A DNA stretch of 64,000 bases from Porites lobata. Its lineage: Eukaryota; Cnidaria; Anthozoa; Scleractinia; Poritidae. This document shows, piece by piece, positions 23,060-34,407 of this stretch (its first letter is position 1; each line of letters opens with the position of its first letter). The notes under the pieces were generated by a model that saw only the letters and a list, made by a program, of their open reading frames with translations, ran no database searches and was not told the DNA's origin. Made by a program: the position numbers and the translations under genes. The stretch covers positions 1,614,001 to 1,678,000 of the forward strand of contig CALNXK010000015.1 in assembly GCA_942486035.1 (NCBI GenBank), in the 5' to 3' direction.

Positions 23060-23270
23060 CGTTTAAGAAATCATTGGACCTCCAGATCGCTTTCCTAGTG
23101 GGTTAATTTAAGAAAAATATGTGCTTTTCCAATCTACCCAATATCCTTTATTAAAAATTTTCAAGATAAATGACGTTTATATAAAAGCGTTGGGCAACTG
23201 CTGAAAATGCCTTAGAACGCGGTTTTGTTAAACACGGGCTAAACTCCTTTTAAAGAACTGGCCCACCAAG
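23060..23270. repeat. Dispersed repeat S, copy 1
   Basis: AAATGCCTTAGAACGCGGTT, TTTTGTTAAACACGGGCTAA and surrounding sequence match 31590-31790, about 70-80 percent by eye. Family unknown. Confidence 0.55.
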
Positions 23271-23868
23271 TTTAAGGGTGATACGCTAAAAGTAAGGAAA
23301 GATATTGATCCACAAAGTCGAGAAATTTTTTAGACGTTTGTATCGTTGGAGGGAACAAGAACTTGCCCACCACACAAACGTCTGCTAAATTTGACGTCGG
23401 ATTTTCACTTTCTTGTCCAGATCAAAAGTTGAATAAGCCGCGGAAGGGTCTAATTAACAAACCAGGCGGCAGTTACAGGGCAATGTCAAGAAGATATTAC
23501 TGTTTTAGGTCAATTCTAGGCTGAAGTCTTTACTTTAGTGCCTTTAGTCATTTCTCTAGTTCCCGTAGAGTTTAAAGGTGTTATCAAACAAATTAAATTT
23601 CAAGTGCTGAATTTGGCAGGCATAAAGCATTTAAAGTTGAAAAAGTTGACCTATTGTTTTCAAGTTTGATCCCATTTCCATTTTTGCCATCCGTTGAACC
23701 AGGCGACAGAGAACAGTTTCAGTGTTTAAATATAGCCCCTAAATAACAAAACTGGACCGTTAAATTTTGGAATTCAACTGAAGCGAAGACACGTTTTAGC
23801 TTTTTAAAAACAAAGCAAATGCTGCGACATAGCTTATTCAAATGCTCAGTTAAAGTAAGAAGCCACAC

Positions 23869-24003
23869 CTGTCTGTATTTCCACTATTGATGGCGTCTGA
23901 AGCCAAGATTGTGTCGGGACAGTAAGATGACGTACTTCCTCCTGACTTATCCATTGGCCAGTCGTACACTGCTTCCATCTGTACGGGTTGTTTGTGGGTA
24001 CAA
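23869..24003 (-). CDS. Exon E: linker exon
   Basis: From acceptor TCCCTTCCAG to donor AGACAG|GTGTGG, 135 bp, phase 1-1. In the phase-compatible frame it encodes 44 residues starting VPTNNPYRWKQCTTGQWISQ. A second frame is also open through the exon, but it does not fit the phase-1 neighbours. It lies between the discoidin exons and the helical exons and is probably a linker. Confidence 0.6.
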
Positions 24004-24059
24004 CTGGAAGGGACAGGCATCACGTTGTTGATTTACAAAATCAAAAGAATATTGCCTCA

Positions 24060-24240
24060 TATTAATAACAAAAATAATAATAATAATAATAATGATAATA
24101 TTAATGAAAATAACTATGATAATTATAATACAATGATAATGATAATAGGTAACAATAATAATAATAGTATTATTATTATTATTACTTTTGTTTTGTTTTG
24201 TTTTTGTTTTTTGTTTTTTTTCTTTTTAATAATTTAATCT
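24060..24240. repeat. AAT-type microsatellite and T-rich tract
   Basis: (AAT)n with interruptions, followed by TTTTG repeats. The apparent poly-Asn open frame is a translation of the microsatellite, not a gene. Confidence 0.7.
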
Positions 24241-24639
24241 CAAGCAGCATTTGTAAATTGCCTATTCGTAGCGAGATTTACAATTGTACATATACATATA
24301 CAAACATATACAAACACAAATAAAGTTTCCATTATTATATGATACGCAGCGCTCACGTCGCCACCCAAAGGCTTGCGTTCATGCAACAACGAAGGCCGAA
24401 TTCACTTTCCCGAATTAATTCTGTCATGTGATGGTAGCTTCCCTTTGTTAAATCAATTTTGGGCTATACTGGATGGAAGAAATCTGATCCTCAGTCCTGC
24501 ACCATATATGTATTTCTAAGAAGGACGAAATGCATATCGGCATGGCTAATAGGCCTTTTGAAGCTAGTCATTCACGTGGTACAGTGCGTCCCATGCTGGA
24601 GAGAATGGAACGCACTTTGACAGAAAAAAAAAACAACCA

Positions 24640-25180
24640 AACAAAGAGCTCCTATCGGTGGATAACACCCTCCGAGATCTCCATAATACTTCAGATGATA
24701 TGAAAGCCAAATTCAATAATTGTTTTATTATTCATTCAAAGTAATTCGTAGTTTAAAAACAAGCTAAACTATGCTTACCTCCATTGATGTTAAGTTCATC
24801 TTCGATAGTGCATTTTTGGTCGGCAAGTTTAGGAGATGGACGGTTGTTCATTTCTGCAAATATTCTCCAAATAGCATGATGTCGTCCGTCGAGTGGTCTT
24901 CTTGCTATTTATGCTGTGTTTTGAACCTAACGTTTGCCTATTTCTTCCTTGCGAAACGAGTAAAAAGTTCCGCCATTTGTATCACTACCAAAAAAAACTC
25001 AACCTCGTGCCCAGGTTTTCTCGTTTAACGGTTCAATAATCTGGCAATTTTGCAGAACGATTGACGTCATCAGTTCAATATCGCAAAAATTCTTTCAAAT
25101 TTGGTCAACAGTAACTAGTTTATGATGAATTATGCGTATGATTCTAGCCAATCAGAAACAGAGAAATATTTTGAATGAAT
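24640..25180. mobile_element. Hairpin element family A, reverse copy
   Basis: Shares GGATAACACCCTCCGAGATC, AAATTCAATAATTG, TTATTATTCATTCAAAG and a short coding-like stretch (an IWRIFAE peptide on the minus strand) with 27838-28440. The terminal parts also match 56765-57100. Confidence 0.55.
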
Positions 25181-25360
25181 AATAATATAAAATGTTAATT
25201 TCCTCCCTTTGTCTGCTCCCAGTGAGCCTCTTGCTCTCCCGTATGGCGAGTTTTTACCACGTGAGTGACCAGCTGCAAAGAGCCTATTCGTATGTGGCCT
25301 TGTATAACTATCATTTTTTCTTTCAGCATTTTTCGATATGGCAATTAGGAGTCTATTTAC

Positions 25361-25470
25361 CTCCAGTACAGCCGTATAACTCCGCTCTCATTGAAATGTG
25401 CTTATTCCAGGTAACTGGTCGAAAGCGGATATATAACTATGGTATTCTGATCAGAATTACCAGGAAATAG
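25361..25470 (-). pseudogene. Broken F5/8 type C exon B (third domain)
   Basis: A relic of the second half of a third discoidin domain. The acceptor TTTTCTAG and start (LFPGNSDQN) align with the functional B exons, and the end (RFRPVTWN...MRAELYGCTG, then donor GGAG|GTAAAT) also aligns, but in a different frame. The exon is 110 bp against 139 bp in the intact copies, a net loss of 29 bp that removes the PP-x-x-A-x-Y segment and shifts the frame. Confidence 0.75.
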
Positions 25471-25813
25471 CTAGAAAATGAAAGACAAATTTTTATAATT
25501 TTCTTAACACTATAAAATCCTTTTGAGAATCGCACAGGGACCGGTTTCTAGTCCCCTCAACCCCTCTATGAGAATAATAAACCTGGAACCAGTCAGAGAA
25601 AATCCGTCAACACACTACTAAAACGAACGCCTTAAAATCAGTAAAGTTCCCTAGTTTGAAAGTGATTTGTTTAAAACTAACGAAGATATATAGCTATATA
25701 TATAGCTCCATAGCGGAAGAATTTTACAGAAGTTTACGTTATCAACTATTTGGACGTATGATAATCCCTTCTCTGCCAAACGAAACAATTAGCGCATGTT
25801 TGCTAGATGTTCA

Positions 25814-26732
25814 TTAACCCTATTCAGCGGACCGAGGCCTCCCCTTACTAAAAGTTGAATTACTTCAAAATCGTTCGAGCTATGACCACCAAACTTAACG
25901 ACTTTGCATAAAATTTAACTGAGAACATTTAAAAGTTCTCGAAGTTCACGTCAACATTGATATTGCCATGGTAACCGAGTTTAGACAGCCAGTTTTTTCA
26001 AAATTTGCATTTTAGCGAAAAACAATAGGTTTTATTTCTATTTTTACTTTCTAAATTATTATATTACGGTTGATTTAGCATTATTTTACCAAAATTATTA
26101 TAATTGTTAATAAAATCCAGGCTTTTTAGCGACAAGTTTAGGAAAAAAAACATCAGTTAATATGACTAAATAGCAGATGCTGGGTGTAATTTTCAACAGT
26201 ATTCAGTTCTGTCGGAATTTCATATTTTGCAGATTTTTTGCTTCCTAATCATCCCTTTGTATTCGGATTTAAGTTTTCTATTAAAAATACCTCGATTCAT
26301 AGGGGTTTTAGGTAAAATGGAGTACATTTAAATAATTCAAAATACGGATCCAAGATGGTGGATCCTTCCAGTTCCTTTTTTATTAATAATTGACGTCATC
26401 ATGACATCACTGATATTGTTAAATATTATTTATGTGTTAGCCAACTTCTTGATTTTATCAGACACGTTACTATTTAAGTATTTTTTTTCTTTACGTCTTC
26501 TTTGAGGGAAATTTAGTTTCTGTCGATAATTTTAATAATTTTACGCCATAAAGACGTCAGATTACGTCATCGGGTCAGTCAGGCTATGCCCAGAAGTTGG
26601 AAATGATGAGTACTTTATTCTGTGTATTTTTGGTGGCCGTAGCATCAGCTTTTTTAAAGTTGAGGGGGGCCTCCGCGCCCCTTACCCCGGTCGCAGGAAG
26701 CAAAAAATAGCCCAGTCTCAGAATAGGGTAAA
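25814..26732. mobile_element. DNA element with TTAACCCTATTC ends
   Basis: Begins TTAACCCTATTC and ends GAATAGGGTAAA, with CCGAGGCCTCCCC near the left and GGGGGGCCTCCGCGCCCC near the right forming further inverted similarity. About 0.92 kb, no ORF. It sits between the two broken third-domain exons. Confidence 0.6.
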
Positions 26733-26807
26733 TATAAATCATGAAAAGCTTTTGTTGAAGGATAAATTATGCTAGCCTGTGATTAGCTAGCTAAAGTTAT
26801 ACACAAC

Positions 26808-27135
26808 CTTGTCTTCTGTTGCTCCTTGTTCCCTGTAGTATTGATAATTCACCCCATCATCGCTGTATTGAAGCTTGTAGGTTTCCACCCACTGATCTAA
26901 ATCACTTCTTCCTTGTGTTGCTATCCGTGTGACATTGTTGTACTCACTGCCTAGCTCAATCTGGAGCCACTGATTTACGTCATTTGTTTTAGCTGACCAA
27001 GATCCACCTCTATGTCCTTCTTTAACTCTGTTCAGTCGGGCAAGCTAGCTATATGATCGCTGCTCAGTTCTGAAGATGCAGTTATTTGTCCATCTGTGAT
27101 TGTTCCACTTTCCATGCCGAGTGATTCTATACAAG
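26808..27135 (-). pseudogene. Broken F5/8 type C exon A (third domain)
   Basis: The acceptor ATTTTCAG and opening CIESLGMESGTITDGQITAS match the discoidin start. The frame then hits a TGA (LPD-stop). One frame over, the domain resumes with RLNRVKEGHRGGSW and WLQIELGSEYNNVTRIATQG. A single missing base in the ASL-ARL segment explains the shift. The exon is 328 bp against 350 bp, and the donor is GACAAG|GTTGTG instead of GAGAAG|GTAAGC. It is therefore not expected to be used. Confidence 0.8.
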
Positions 27136-27444
27136 CTGAAAATTGAACACAAGACTTAAAACGAACCTGTAGGATTATTGTTGGGAATATCTTGCTGGAT
27201 TGATGAGTAATGTTTTTAGAAAGCGTTTAACCCTTTGCAAGCAATGTATGGTGATCTGCATGTCATATCACAAGCAATTCGTTAAAAAAGGAGACTTTTG
27301 TGTAGAATTGAAGGTAGTGGAGTCTACGAATAAACAGTTAGACTATTTGTTCTGGTTTTCAAAGAGCCAAATAGTCAGTTGGCACATAAAAAAGTTGAAA
27401 TCGAAATCGAAATCTAATTTTTAAATATGCACTCTATGTAATAC

Positions 27445-27583
27445 CTTTACAGCCATATAGCTCAACTCTCATAGCTATACGAAACTCCCGGGCCACTGTT
27501 CGAAAGCGGATATACTTTGCCATAAACGGTGGATGAAGGTCATGGGTAACCACACGATTCTTGTCTGTGTTTCCTGTGAAAAC
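27445..27583 (-). CDS. F5/8 type C domain 2, exon B
   Basis: 139 bp, phase 0 to 1, from acceptor TACCTGTAG to donor TGTAAAG|GTATTA. It encodes the second half of a discoidin domain: VFTGNTDKNRVVTHDLHPPF, then AKYIRFRT and the hallmark IAMRVELYGCK ending with the Cys that pairs with the domain's first Cys. It pairs with exon A at 29838-30187. F5/8 type C domains bind lipids, glycans or other surface ligands. Here it is part of a secreted protein. Confidence 0.85.
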
Positions 27584-27837
27584 CTACAGGTAAAGGACAA
27601 AACATAAGAAGCTGTGCAGCACATTTGTGAGCAAAAGTTTGACAAAGCTTAGTGAACATTGGCTGATGTGTTTACGATATGCTACAAAATATATCCAAGA
27701 AGTTAGGGCATTTTAGCGATGAATCTCACATAATATATAGATTTAGCCAGGGCTAAAAGCGAAGCTCTCGATTATATTTTTGCTCAAACAAAATAAAAAA
27801 AAATCGTGTAATGCTAAGAGGCGAAGGCGTTAAGAAC

Positions 27838-28440
27838 GGTTTATTATTCATTCAAAATATTTCTCCAATTCTGATTGGCTAAAAGCACACGCAGAATTCA
27901 CCATAACCACTTACTTGATGACCAAATTTGGAAGAAGTTTGTGTTTAACGAGGAAATGACGTAAAAAAAGCAGCCTTCTACAGGTTAATGCACCGTTAAC
28001 CGAGAAGACCTGGGGAGGAGGTTGAGTTGTTTTCGTTGTGAAAACTAAAATGGCGGACACTTCACTCGTTTCAAGAGTAAAAACTACAGCTGGAGCTAGG
28101 CGTAATAATAGCAAAAAACATAGCAAAAACAGCAAGAAGACAACTCGGAGGGCGACATCTGCTATTTGGAGAATATTTGCGGAGCTGGAAAAACCAAAAC
28201 GTACGCTATCGAAGATAAACTTAACATCGATGCAGGTAAGCATGTTTTAGCTATGTTTTAAACTAGGAATTCTTTTGAATGAATAATAAAGCAATGAATG
28301 AATTCGGCTTTCGTAGGATATGAAGAATTAAGCAGATCTCGGATGGTTTTATCCACTTCGGCCTTCGGCCTCTGTGGATAACACCCTCCTCGATCTGCTT
28401 AATTCTTCATATCCTGCTCAGCCTCATTCATTAATTGCTA
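27838..28440. mobile_element. Hairpin element family A, forward copy
   Basis: The left part carries a short ORF-like stretch (ATSAIWRIFAELEKPKRTLS) that recurs in degenerate form at 24771-25028. The right part is the hairpin: GGATATGAAGAATTAAGCAG pairs with CTGCTTAATTCTTCATATCC around a CTTCGGCCTTCGGCC centre. ORF calls here are element sequence, not host genes. Confidence 0.6.
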
Positions 28441-29240
28441 AGTAAAAACAACAGTGGGTCTAATAAGCAAAAAAGCAACTTTGCACGTGCAGCACACTTT
28501 TTTGTACATTTCTTTGATTGCCCTTGTTTTGCACTACTACAACTTGAAACTTCCAGAAACTTCTTAGTTACGCGTTTTATCGTGAGAATGTCGTCCGTGT
28601 TCTTTCACTGTTGCTCATTTTCACCCTGGTGGCCGCTAGCATTTCTCATTTTCTCACTACCACTTCAAAATTTTCATGTTTCTCCAACAAAAAATGCCTC
28701 TTTGCCTTTTCTCTTTCGCTCTAGCTCTTTTTCTCGTTGAGTTTCGCTGGCCTGTTGCCCTAGTTATTCTTTTTCTCTGTCTTTCTCTTTCTCTATATTC
28801 CAAATTTGTCGACATGATAATTAATTAGCCTGCGAAAACAGACGTTTCTCCTCGTTCATCGCCGCTGAGGGACGTTTTCGAGAGGAGAAACGTCTACGAG
28901 CTCGGAGACGGAATTCCATACTGATTACGTACAATCTGTCCGGAATCCGGAATCATAAACGCTGATTGGACGACGGAGTAGGTACATTGTTTTAGGTATT
29001 GTTTACGAATGACAGACAAAATACAAAAGGCTACAAAGGTCAAATGTAAACGCGATGAATGTATAACAAAACAGTCAATATTTGTGGAATATATTCTTCT
29101 CTGGAAAAAGCATTTGAGTTTTGCTGGAGCTCGTTCGCAGATGAACACAATACTTTACCAAAATCGGCCAGGAAAAACGTAAAATTAGAACTTGAGCGAA
29201 ATGGGTTTAAATCCGAGTGATGAGCGGATATGAGCCCTTT
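28441..29240. other. Intron A2-B2, remainder
   Basis: A small hairpin at about 28833-28904 (GACGTTTCTCCTCG pairing with CGAGAGGAGAAACGTC) and TCTTTCTC low-complexity sequence. No exon supported. Confidence 0.4.
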
Positions 29241-29699
29241 TTGGAGCGCAACATTGCTAGGGATGAAGCCAAAGCCGATCATAGAATTGTTACTTTTTTA
29301 AGAGCAGAATTGTGTGTAACAGTTGGGTTTTTCCACCTTTCTCAAGTTCCTTTGACCCCTACTGTAGCTTAGGCTTTTTATTCTCCATCTGAGTTCAACG
29401 AACGGATTTTCCTTTAACCAGCTATCAACGGGTCCTTCAAAAGTCCCTTTCTCCTCCCCTCCGCCGACTTTAACGTTCCCGACGGAAAAAAAGAACTCCT
29501 GATCGCAGGTTAATTTTCCTTCGACATTCAAGCGCAGTAAGTTTTTTTTCCTCAGTAACTCACAAAAAAATTATCACTTAATGTTCCTTAATCACCCATA
29601 GCCATAACGTGCTCTACAGGATTGACTTCGGCATATAATAACCCCCTCGACTTGAAAAACTCTTTATATCATACTGAGCCTTATCCAATAATTGTTTAA

Positions 29700-29736
<37 letters not shown>

Positions 29737-30250
29737 TCTAGAGTAAACTGCTTGAAAACCATACCCTTCAGAGCGGCACATACCTATATAGTCCATATAT
29801 GGCAGTACCCCCCTCCCCGGGTGTTTGTTATGCTTACCTTCTCTGTATTTTGACCTGCCTCCATGTAGTACTGGAAATATACTCCATCGTCGCTATATTG
29901 AAGCTTATATGAAGTCACCCATTCTTCCTGGGATCCGCACCCTTGTGTTGCTACGCGTGTAACGTTGACATGATATTCACTGAATTGAACTTGAAGCCAT
30001 TGATAATTATCATTTGTGGCAGATTCCCAGCACGATGCCAAGCTATCATTGTTTAGTCTGCCATAACTTGCAGACATTAAAAATGGCTCACCATTTGACG
30101 TCCATTGACCCTCCGAAGATGCACTTAGCTGATTGTCTAAGATATCACCACTTTCCATCCCCAGTGCTTGCTGGCATTCTGGCTGTTCTATAAAATGTTA
30201 ACAAAGATGTTATAAAGGCGATGTTCAATGAAGAGGTGTGCTAAGTAACT
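29240..30250. repeat. Segmental duplicate of exon A with flanks (pairs with 32530-33290)
   Basis: Besides the exon, the downstream intron sequence matches: AAAGCCGATCATAGAAT versus AAAGCCGATCAAAGAAT, GAACGGATTTTCC, and CATATCATTCTGAGCC-like stretches in the same order. The B exons also share flanking sequence (AAGTTTGACAAAGCTTAGTG after both). The domain number therefore grew by tandem DNA duplication. Confidence 0.75.
29838..30187 (-). CDS. F5/8 type C domain 2, exon A
   Basis: 350 bp, phase 1 to 0, from acceptor CATTTTATAG to donor GAGAAG|GTAAGC. It encodes 116 residues: the opening Cys (PECQQALGMESGDI), then SSEGQW, SYGRLNN, the WLQVQFSEYHVNVTRVATQG core and YKLQYSDDGVYFQYY. These are the standard landmarks of a discoidin fold. 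N-x-T/S sites in VNVTR suggest glycosylation. It is nearly identical to exon A of domain 1, and the flanking intron is duplicated too. Confidence 0.87.
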
Positions 30251-30684
30251 AAACAGTTTTCAGAACTGGAAACGTGCTTGCCTTTTTTGCGTATGTATAT
30301 ATACAGTCACGATTCGCTTATGCTTACTAACAACAGAATGTGAATAGCCAAGGAGGTGCGTGTGGGTGGAATAAACAATAAAAGAAATAGAAAATAAAAA
30401 AATATACACTATTTAAAGTAGCTAGTAACTCAGAGGTTACTTATATTAAAAAATACAAGCTTGGAATAGACAAATTTATAAGCGAGAGCGCTACTAACAC
30501 ACAGGCTTAAATAACTAAAGAAATTAATTATTCTAAAACGGGTGATATAAGTAGATTGTTTGAATAAATTATCAGCAATTGTCTTAAAAGCATTGTTATT
30601 AATATCAAAAACTTATTTTTGGTGAAAAAATAAATGAACTGCAGAGTGAAACGATTCCCTTGGTCGCCATGTGTATAGCTTGCG

Positions 30685-30800
30685 TGAATATTCCACTCGT
30701 GACTTGGTTTTTCTTTGTTTAAACACTCGCCTAAGGGCTCGAGGGTGTACCAAACAAGTCAAGTCACTCGTGGAATATTTTACGTTATACTACTCGTTGG
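30685..30800. mobile_element. Hairpin element
   Basis: AATATTCCACTCGTGACTTG at the left and AAGTCACTCGTGGAATATTT at the right pair with each other. It lies in the intron between B1 and A2. Confidence 0.6.
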
Positions 30801-30827
30801 TATATAATAAAACACTCTATGTAATAC

Positions 30828-30966
30828 CTTTACAGCCATATAGCTCAACTCTCATTGCTATACGAAGCTCCCAGGCCACTGGTCGAAAGCGGAGATACAT
30901 TGCCCTAAGTGGTGGATTAAGGTTATGGGAAACCACTAGATTACTATCTGCGTTGCCGGTGAAAAC
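30828..30966 (-). CDS. F5/8 type C domain 1, exon B
   Basis: 139 bp, phase 0 to 1, from acceptor TACGTGTAG to donor TGTAAAG|GTATTA. It encodes VFTGNADSNLVVSHNLNPPL, then MYLRFRPVAWELR and IAMRVELYGCK, the second half of a discoidin domain with its closing Cys. It pairs with exon A at 32892-33241. Confidence 0.86.
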
Positions 30967-31017
30967 CTACACGTAAAAGTTTGACAAAGCTTAGTGAACT
31001 TTCGCTACTTGCACATT

Positions 31018-31135
31018 CCCATAATACACCTTGCATTGTTTTCAATTTCTCTTTGGATTTACAATCGTCCCAAGGGAACTTGAGAACAATACTTATGCAA
31101 AGTTTTGGGGAGTAAAGAAGGTGTATTATGGTTAA
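31018..31135. mobile_element. Hairpin element
   Basis: CCATAATACACCTTGCATTG at the left and AGAAGGTGTATTATGG at the right are inverted repeats, about 115 bp in all. Confidence 0.5.
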
Positions 31136-32530
31136 TGTCAAAGTAGTGAATTAAACACTTAATGACTGCTCCCGAGGGAAACAGTTAATTTTGTTTGCCG
31201 AGAATCTCAGTGATTTGTTATATAGCTGGAAATTTTGAAGCTGAAAATTCATTAAACCTCGCTGTAACGGCGGTCGTCCGTCAACATTCGTGGGTAACAG
31301 TGCATTGTTACCACCTCACGTCACACAACGTTGCCCGCTCAGAGATTTTGTCGGGAAATAGTTTCATTGTTAGATGTCATGTGACCTCGAAGTAACCAAT
31401 GAGAGCGCGCGTTGGGAAGAAATTTCCAGCTATATAACAATGGCTGATGTGGTTACGATAAGCTACAAAATGTAAAATGTCCAAGATGAAGAAATTTCAG
31501 CGATGCTATATAACTAAAAAAAAATGGAAACCATGCATGTCGTTAGTAAATGCGATAAAGCTAGTGCGGCAAAATTCTGTTAAATGATCCAACTTAAGCC
31601 GCGTGCGGTTTAACAAATCTGTGGACCCCCAGGTCTCTTCCTTATGGGGTATTTTAAGAAGATAAATGCTTTTCTTGTCTACTCTATATGCTAAAACTTT
31701 TCACAATAAATGGTGTTTAGATAAAAATATTGGACCAATTGAAAATGGCTTAGAACGCCGTTTTGTTAAACACTGACTAAACTGCGTTGAAATAATTCGC
31801 TCTCTGAGTCTCTCACTGGCGTTGTTACTAGCGAAGTTCAAATAACTACCACGACGACGACGACGACGACAACGTCAAAAAACAATGGTTTTATGAGCAA
31901 AACAACAGGTCTGCACATGCATCACGCTTTTTAGTACATTCCTTTGACGTCCACTGCACGACTACCATTTGCAAAAGTGTGTAGTGTACAGCGGTTGTAT
32001 GAGCAAGAGTGCATGGGTTAAAACAAATCACCTTCCGCAACAAAAGGAAGCCTTGTTAAGCAGAAAAAATGGTACAAGAAATTTCGGTCGTTTTGTTAAA
32101 AACGGGAAATAGGTAATACCTCGAAAGGTATTATTTTTTCTCCGGAAAATGTACACCCGGATGAACCGTTCCATTTTAATTCTCCCCGAAATTACCGGGT
32201 TTTCCATACAAATGGACTGGGAATATTGGCAACAGAGCATGCGTCGTAAAACGCGCGAAATTTGCATCTTGCAATTCGCATCAACGGGTTGTTTCCAATA
32301 CTATTCGGAAACGTACTATTTGCGTTATTATAACTTAATACAGGGAATATAGTACATCTAACAGGACTAAAGGCTTGGTTACCAATGGTGGCGTCGACAG
32401 TTAAAAATGGCAACGACTGTTTACGAAAGGGAAATAGGCGGGGCCCGTTCCCAAAACGCTTGTCGTGTAAAGCGGGCTTTTAATGGGTTATTGGTTATTG
32501 GTTAGGGGAAGTGGTGCCCGGATAAAAAAG
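31136..32530. other. Intron A1-B1 with repeats
   Basis: Holds TTAATGACTGCTCCCGAGGG (a repeat shared with 46536-46590), dispersed repeat S copy 2 at 31590-31790, a (CGA)n tract at 31852-31872, and the stretch 31900-31970 related to 28480-28560. No exon seen. Confidence 0.5.
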
Positions 32531-32891
32531 AGATGAAGCAAAAGCCGATCAAAGAATGATCACTTTTTTAGAAATAGTTTCATGTGTGACAATTACTTGG
32601 AAAAGTCATTACAGCTTTCCCAAGTTCTTTTAACCTCCACTGTGGCTTAGGCCTTTTATTCTTGATCTGTGTTTGACGAACGGATTTTCCATTAACCTGC
32701 GATCAGACTGTCCTTCTTCCCTCTCTCTTTCCGTCCGGTCGTTAATGATCCATAGCCATAATGTATTCTACAGGATTGACGTCGGCGTATAACAACCCTC
32801 TCCCTTCATATCATTCTGAGCCTTATCCATTTGTTGTTTAATAACCAACCAAATCTAGTTATCGTCGTGATTTATAGTATGTTATGCTTAC

Positions 32892-33241
32892 CTTCTCTGT
32901 ATTTTGTCCTTTTTCCATGTAGTACTGGAAATTCACTCCATCGTTACTATATTGAAGCTTGTATGAGGTCACCCATTCTTCTTCTCTACCGCACCCTTGT
33001 GTTGCTATGCGTGTAACATTGACGTAATATTCACCGAGTTGTACTTGTAGCCATTGATGTTCATCGTTTGTGGCAGATTCCCAGCACGACGCCAAACCAT
33101 CATTATTTAGTCTGCCGTTACTTGCAGACATTAAAAATGGCTCACCATCTAACGTCCATTGACCCTCCGAAGATGCACTTAGCTGACTGTCTAAGATATC
33201 ACCACTTTCCATACCCAGTGCTTGCTGGCATTCGGAATGTT
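32892..33241 (-). CDS. F5/8 type C domain 1, exon A
   Basis: 350 bp, phase 1 to 0, from acceptor GTTTTATAG to donor GAGAAG|GTAAGC. It encodes 116 residues: HSECQQALGMESGDILDSQL, SSEGQW, NGRLNN, WLQVQLGEYYVNVTRIATQG and YKLQYSNDGVNFQYY. This is the N-terminal half of the first discoidin domain. It follows the signal-peptide exon (phase 1) about 0.9 kb upstream. Confidence 0.87.
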
Positions 33242-33259
33242 CTATAAAACGATGGAAAA

Positions 33260-34150
33260 GGTGTCGTGTTTAATAACAATGTGTGCTGAATTGCTAATCA
33301 TGAAGTATAGGTTCCAAAAACTTAGAAAATTGACATATTTCAGGATATGGAAGGGGTATCCCCGGATCCGGGATTTAACCCGAAATATAGTGCGCGATTT
33401 GGGAAAAGGAAAAATTTATTGACGGGATATGGGATTCGACCGCTGCTTGGGAAGAGGGATTCCCCAATATCTTGGCACGAGATGCGGAACTGCAGGGAAA
33501 GAAAGTGGTTTTCCGGAGAGAGATGACACACGTTGGGATGCAGGATTTTCGTGAAAAAGTAGCGGGAATGCGGATTCAGGATCCCTCTTCAACAATCTGT
33601 TATTTGCCTTTACATCTGCAGTGACGAGGCACTTAATGTATGCTAACAAGAGACGGTGGATGGGCAAAGAGGAGCGTGGGAGTCGGAAAAAAAGGAGAGT
33701 CAAATCAAAGGATGTAACACTTCAAAATGGATAGAAAACTCAAACAGCAAGTATTAGAAGATACTAGAAGACGATACAATTAAATAAATAAATACTGTAT
33801 AAAATAGCTAGTATAGCCAAGGCTACTTGTTTTTTTGTGAAAAGAAAAAATAGTCAACCGCAGAAGGAAAACGATTCTCTTGGTTGCCCCATGCAAGTTG
33901 AGTAAAAATAACGTTTCTTCAGAGAGACGACGGACTTGAGGAACGATAACTATAGCTAGGAAGAAACTGGATTGCTTTTAGGGTTGTGAGGAATTCTAAC
34001 GTGCATATCCTGCTAGTGGGTTGTAGGTCTATAAATTTGTCGTCCTCAGAGGCCACGATCCATTTGAATCTTTAACCAAAACGATCACCGCCTCTCAGTG
34101 GACGAGAATGCTCAGTTGATGTTTTAGCATGGAGCAAAAATTTCTAACAC
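33260..34150. other. Intron between signal exon and exon A1
   Basis: GGGATTCG/GGGATATGGGATT-type short repeats at about 33340-33600. No exon seen. Confidence 0.45.
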
Positions 34151-34153
34151 TAC

Positions 34154-34265
34154 CTCCGTTACTGACTGCGTCCTTCTTCTTGTGTTTGTATTTGTGTTTG
34201 CTCTGCGCCGACAGGAACACCAGAGAGAATATGAACACAGAAAAGATTTCATTATAGAACCACAT
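34154..34265 (-). CDS. Signal-peptide first exon of the discoidin gene
   Basis: ATG at 34265 opens MWFYNEIFSVFIFSLVFLSA, a clear hydrophobic secretion signal with likely cleavage at SAQS, followed by a short basic stretch (KHKYKHKKKD). It ends AACGGAG|GTAGTG in phase 1, exactly what exon A1 needs. The product would be a secreted protein: signal, basic linker, discoidin domain 1 (A1+B1), discoidin domain 2 (A2+B2), exon E linker, then about 430 residues of helical sequence (F to J). No TATA box or transcription start was identified. The gene is unnamed; discoidin-domain secreted proteins in corals include adhesion, immune and skeletal-matrix proteins. Confidence 0.72.
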
Positions 34266-34407
34266 TTCCTAGGAAAATGAGACAAACAAGTGAAAGTGAG
34301 TGACTGCATCAATAGCGATCATTACAATCGTGATATCAACCTTATCATCGTACAAAATGAGGGTAAAGAAATGGACAAACGTAAAGAAACGGGCACACAA
34401 ACACCAA

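Noticed and set aside
23992..24237. Poly-Asn ORF
   Set aside because: Translation of an (AAT)n tract next to exon E on the other strand.
28038..28250. Lys/Arg-rich ORF beginning near MADTSLVSRV
   Set aside because: Recurs in degenerate form in another copy of hairpin element family A, so it is mobile-element sequence.
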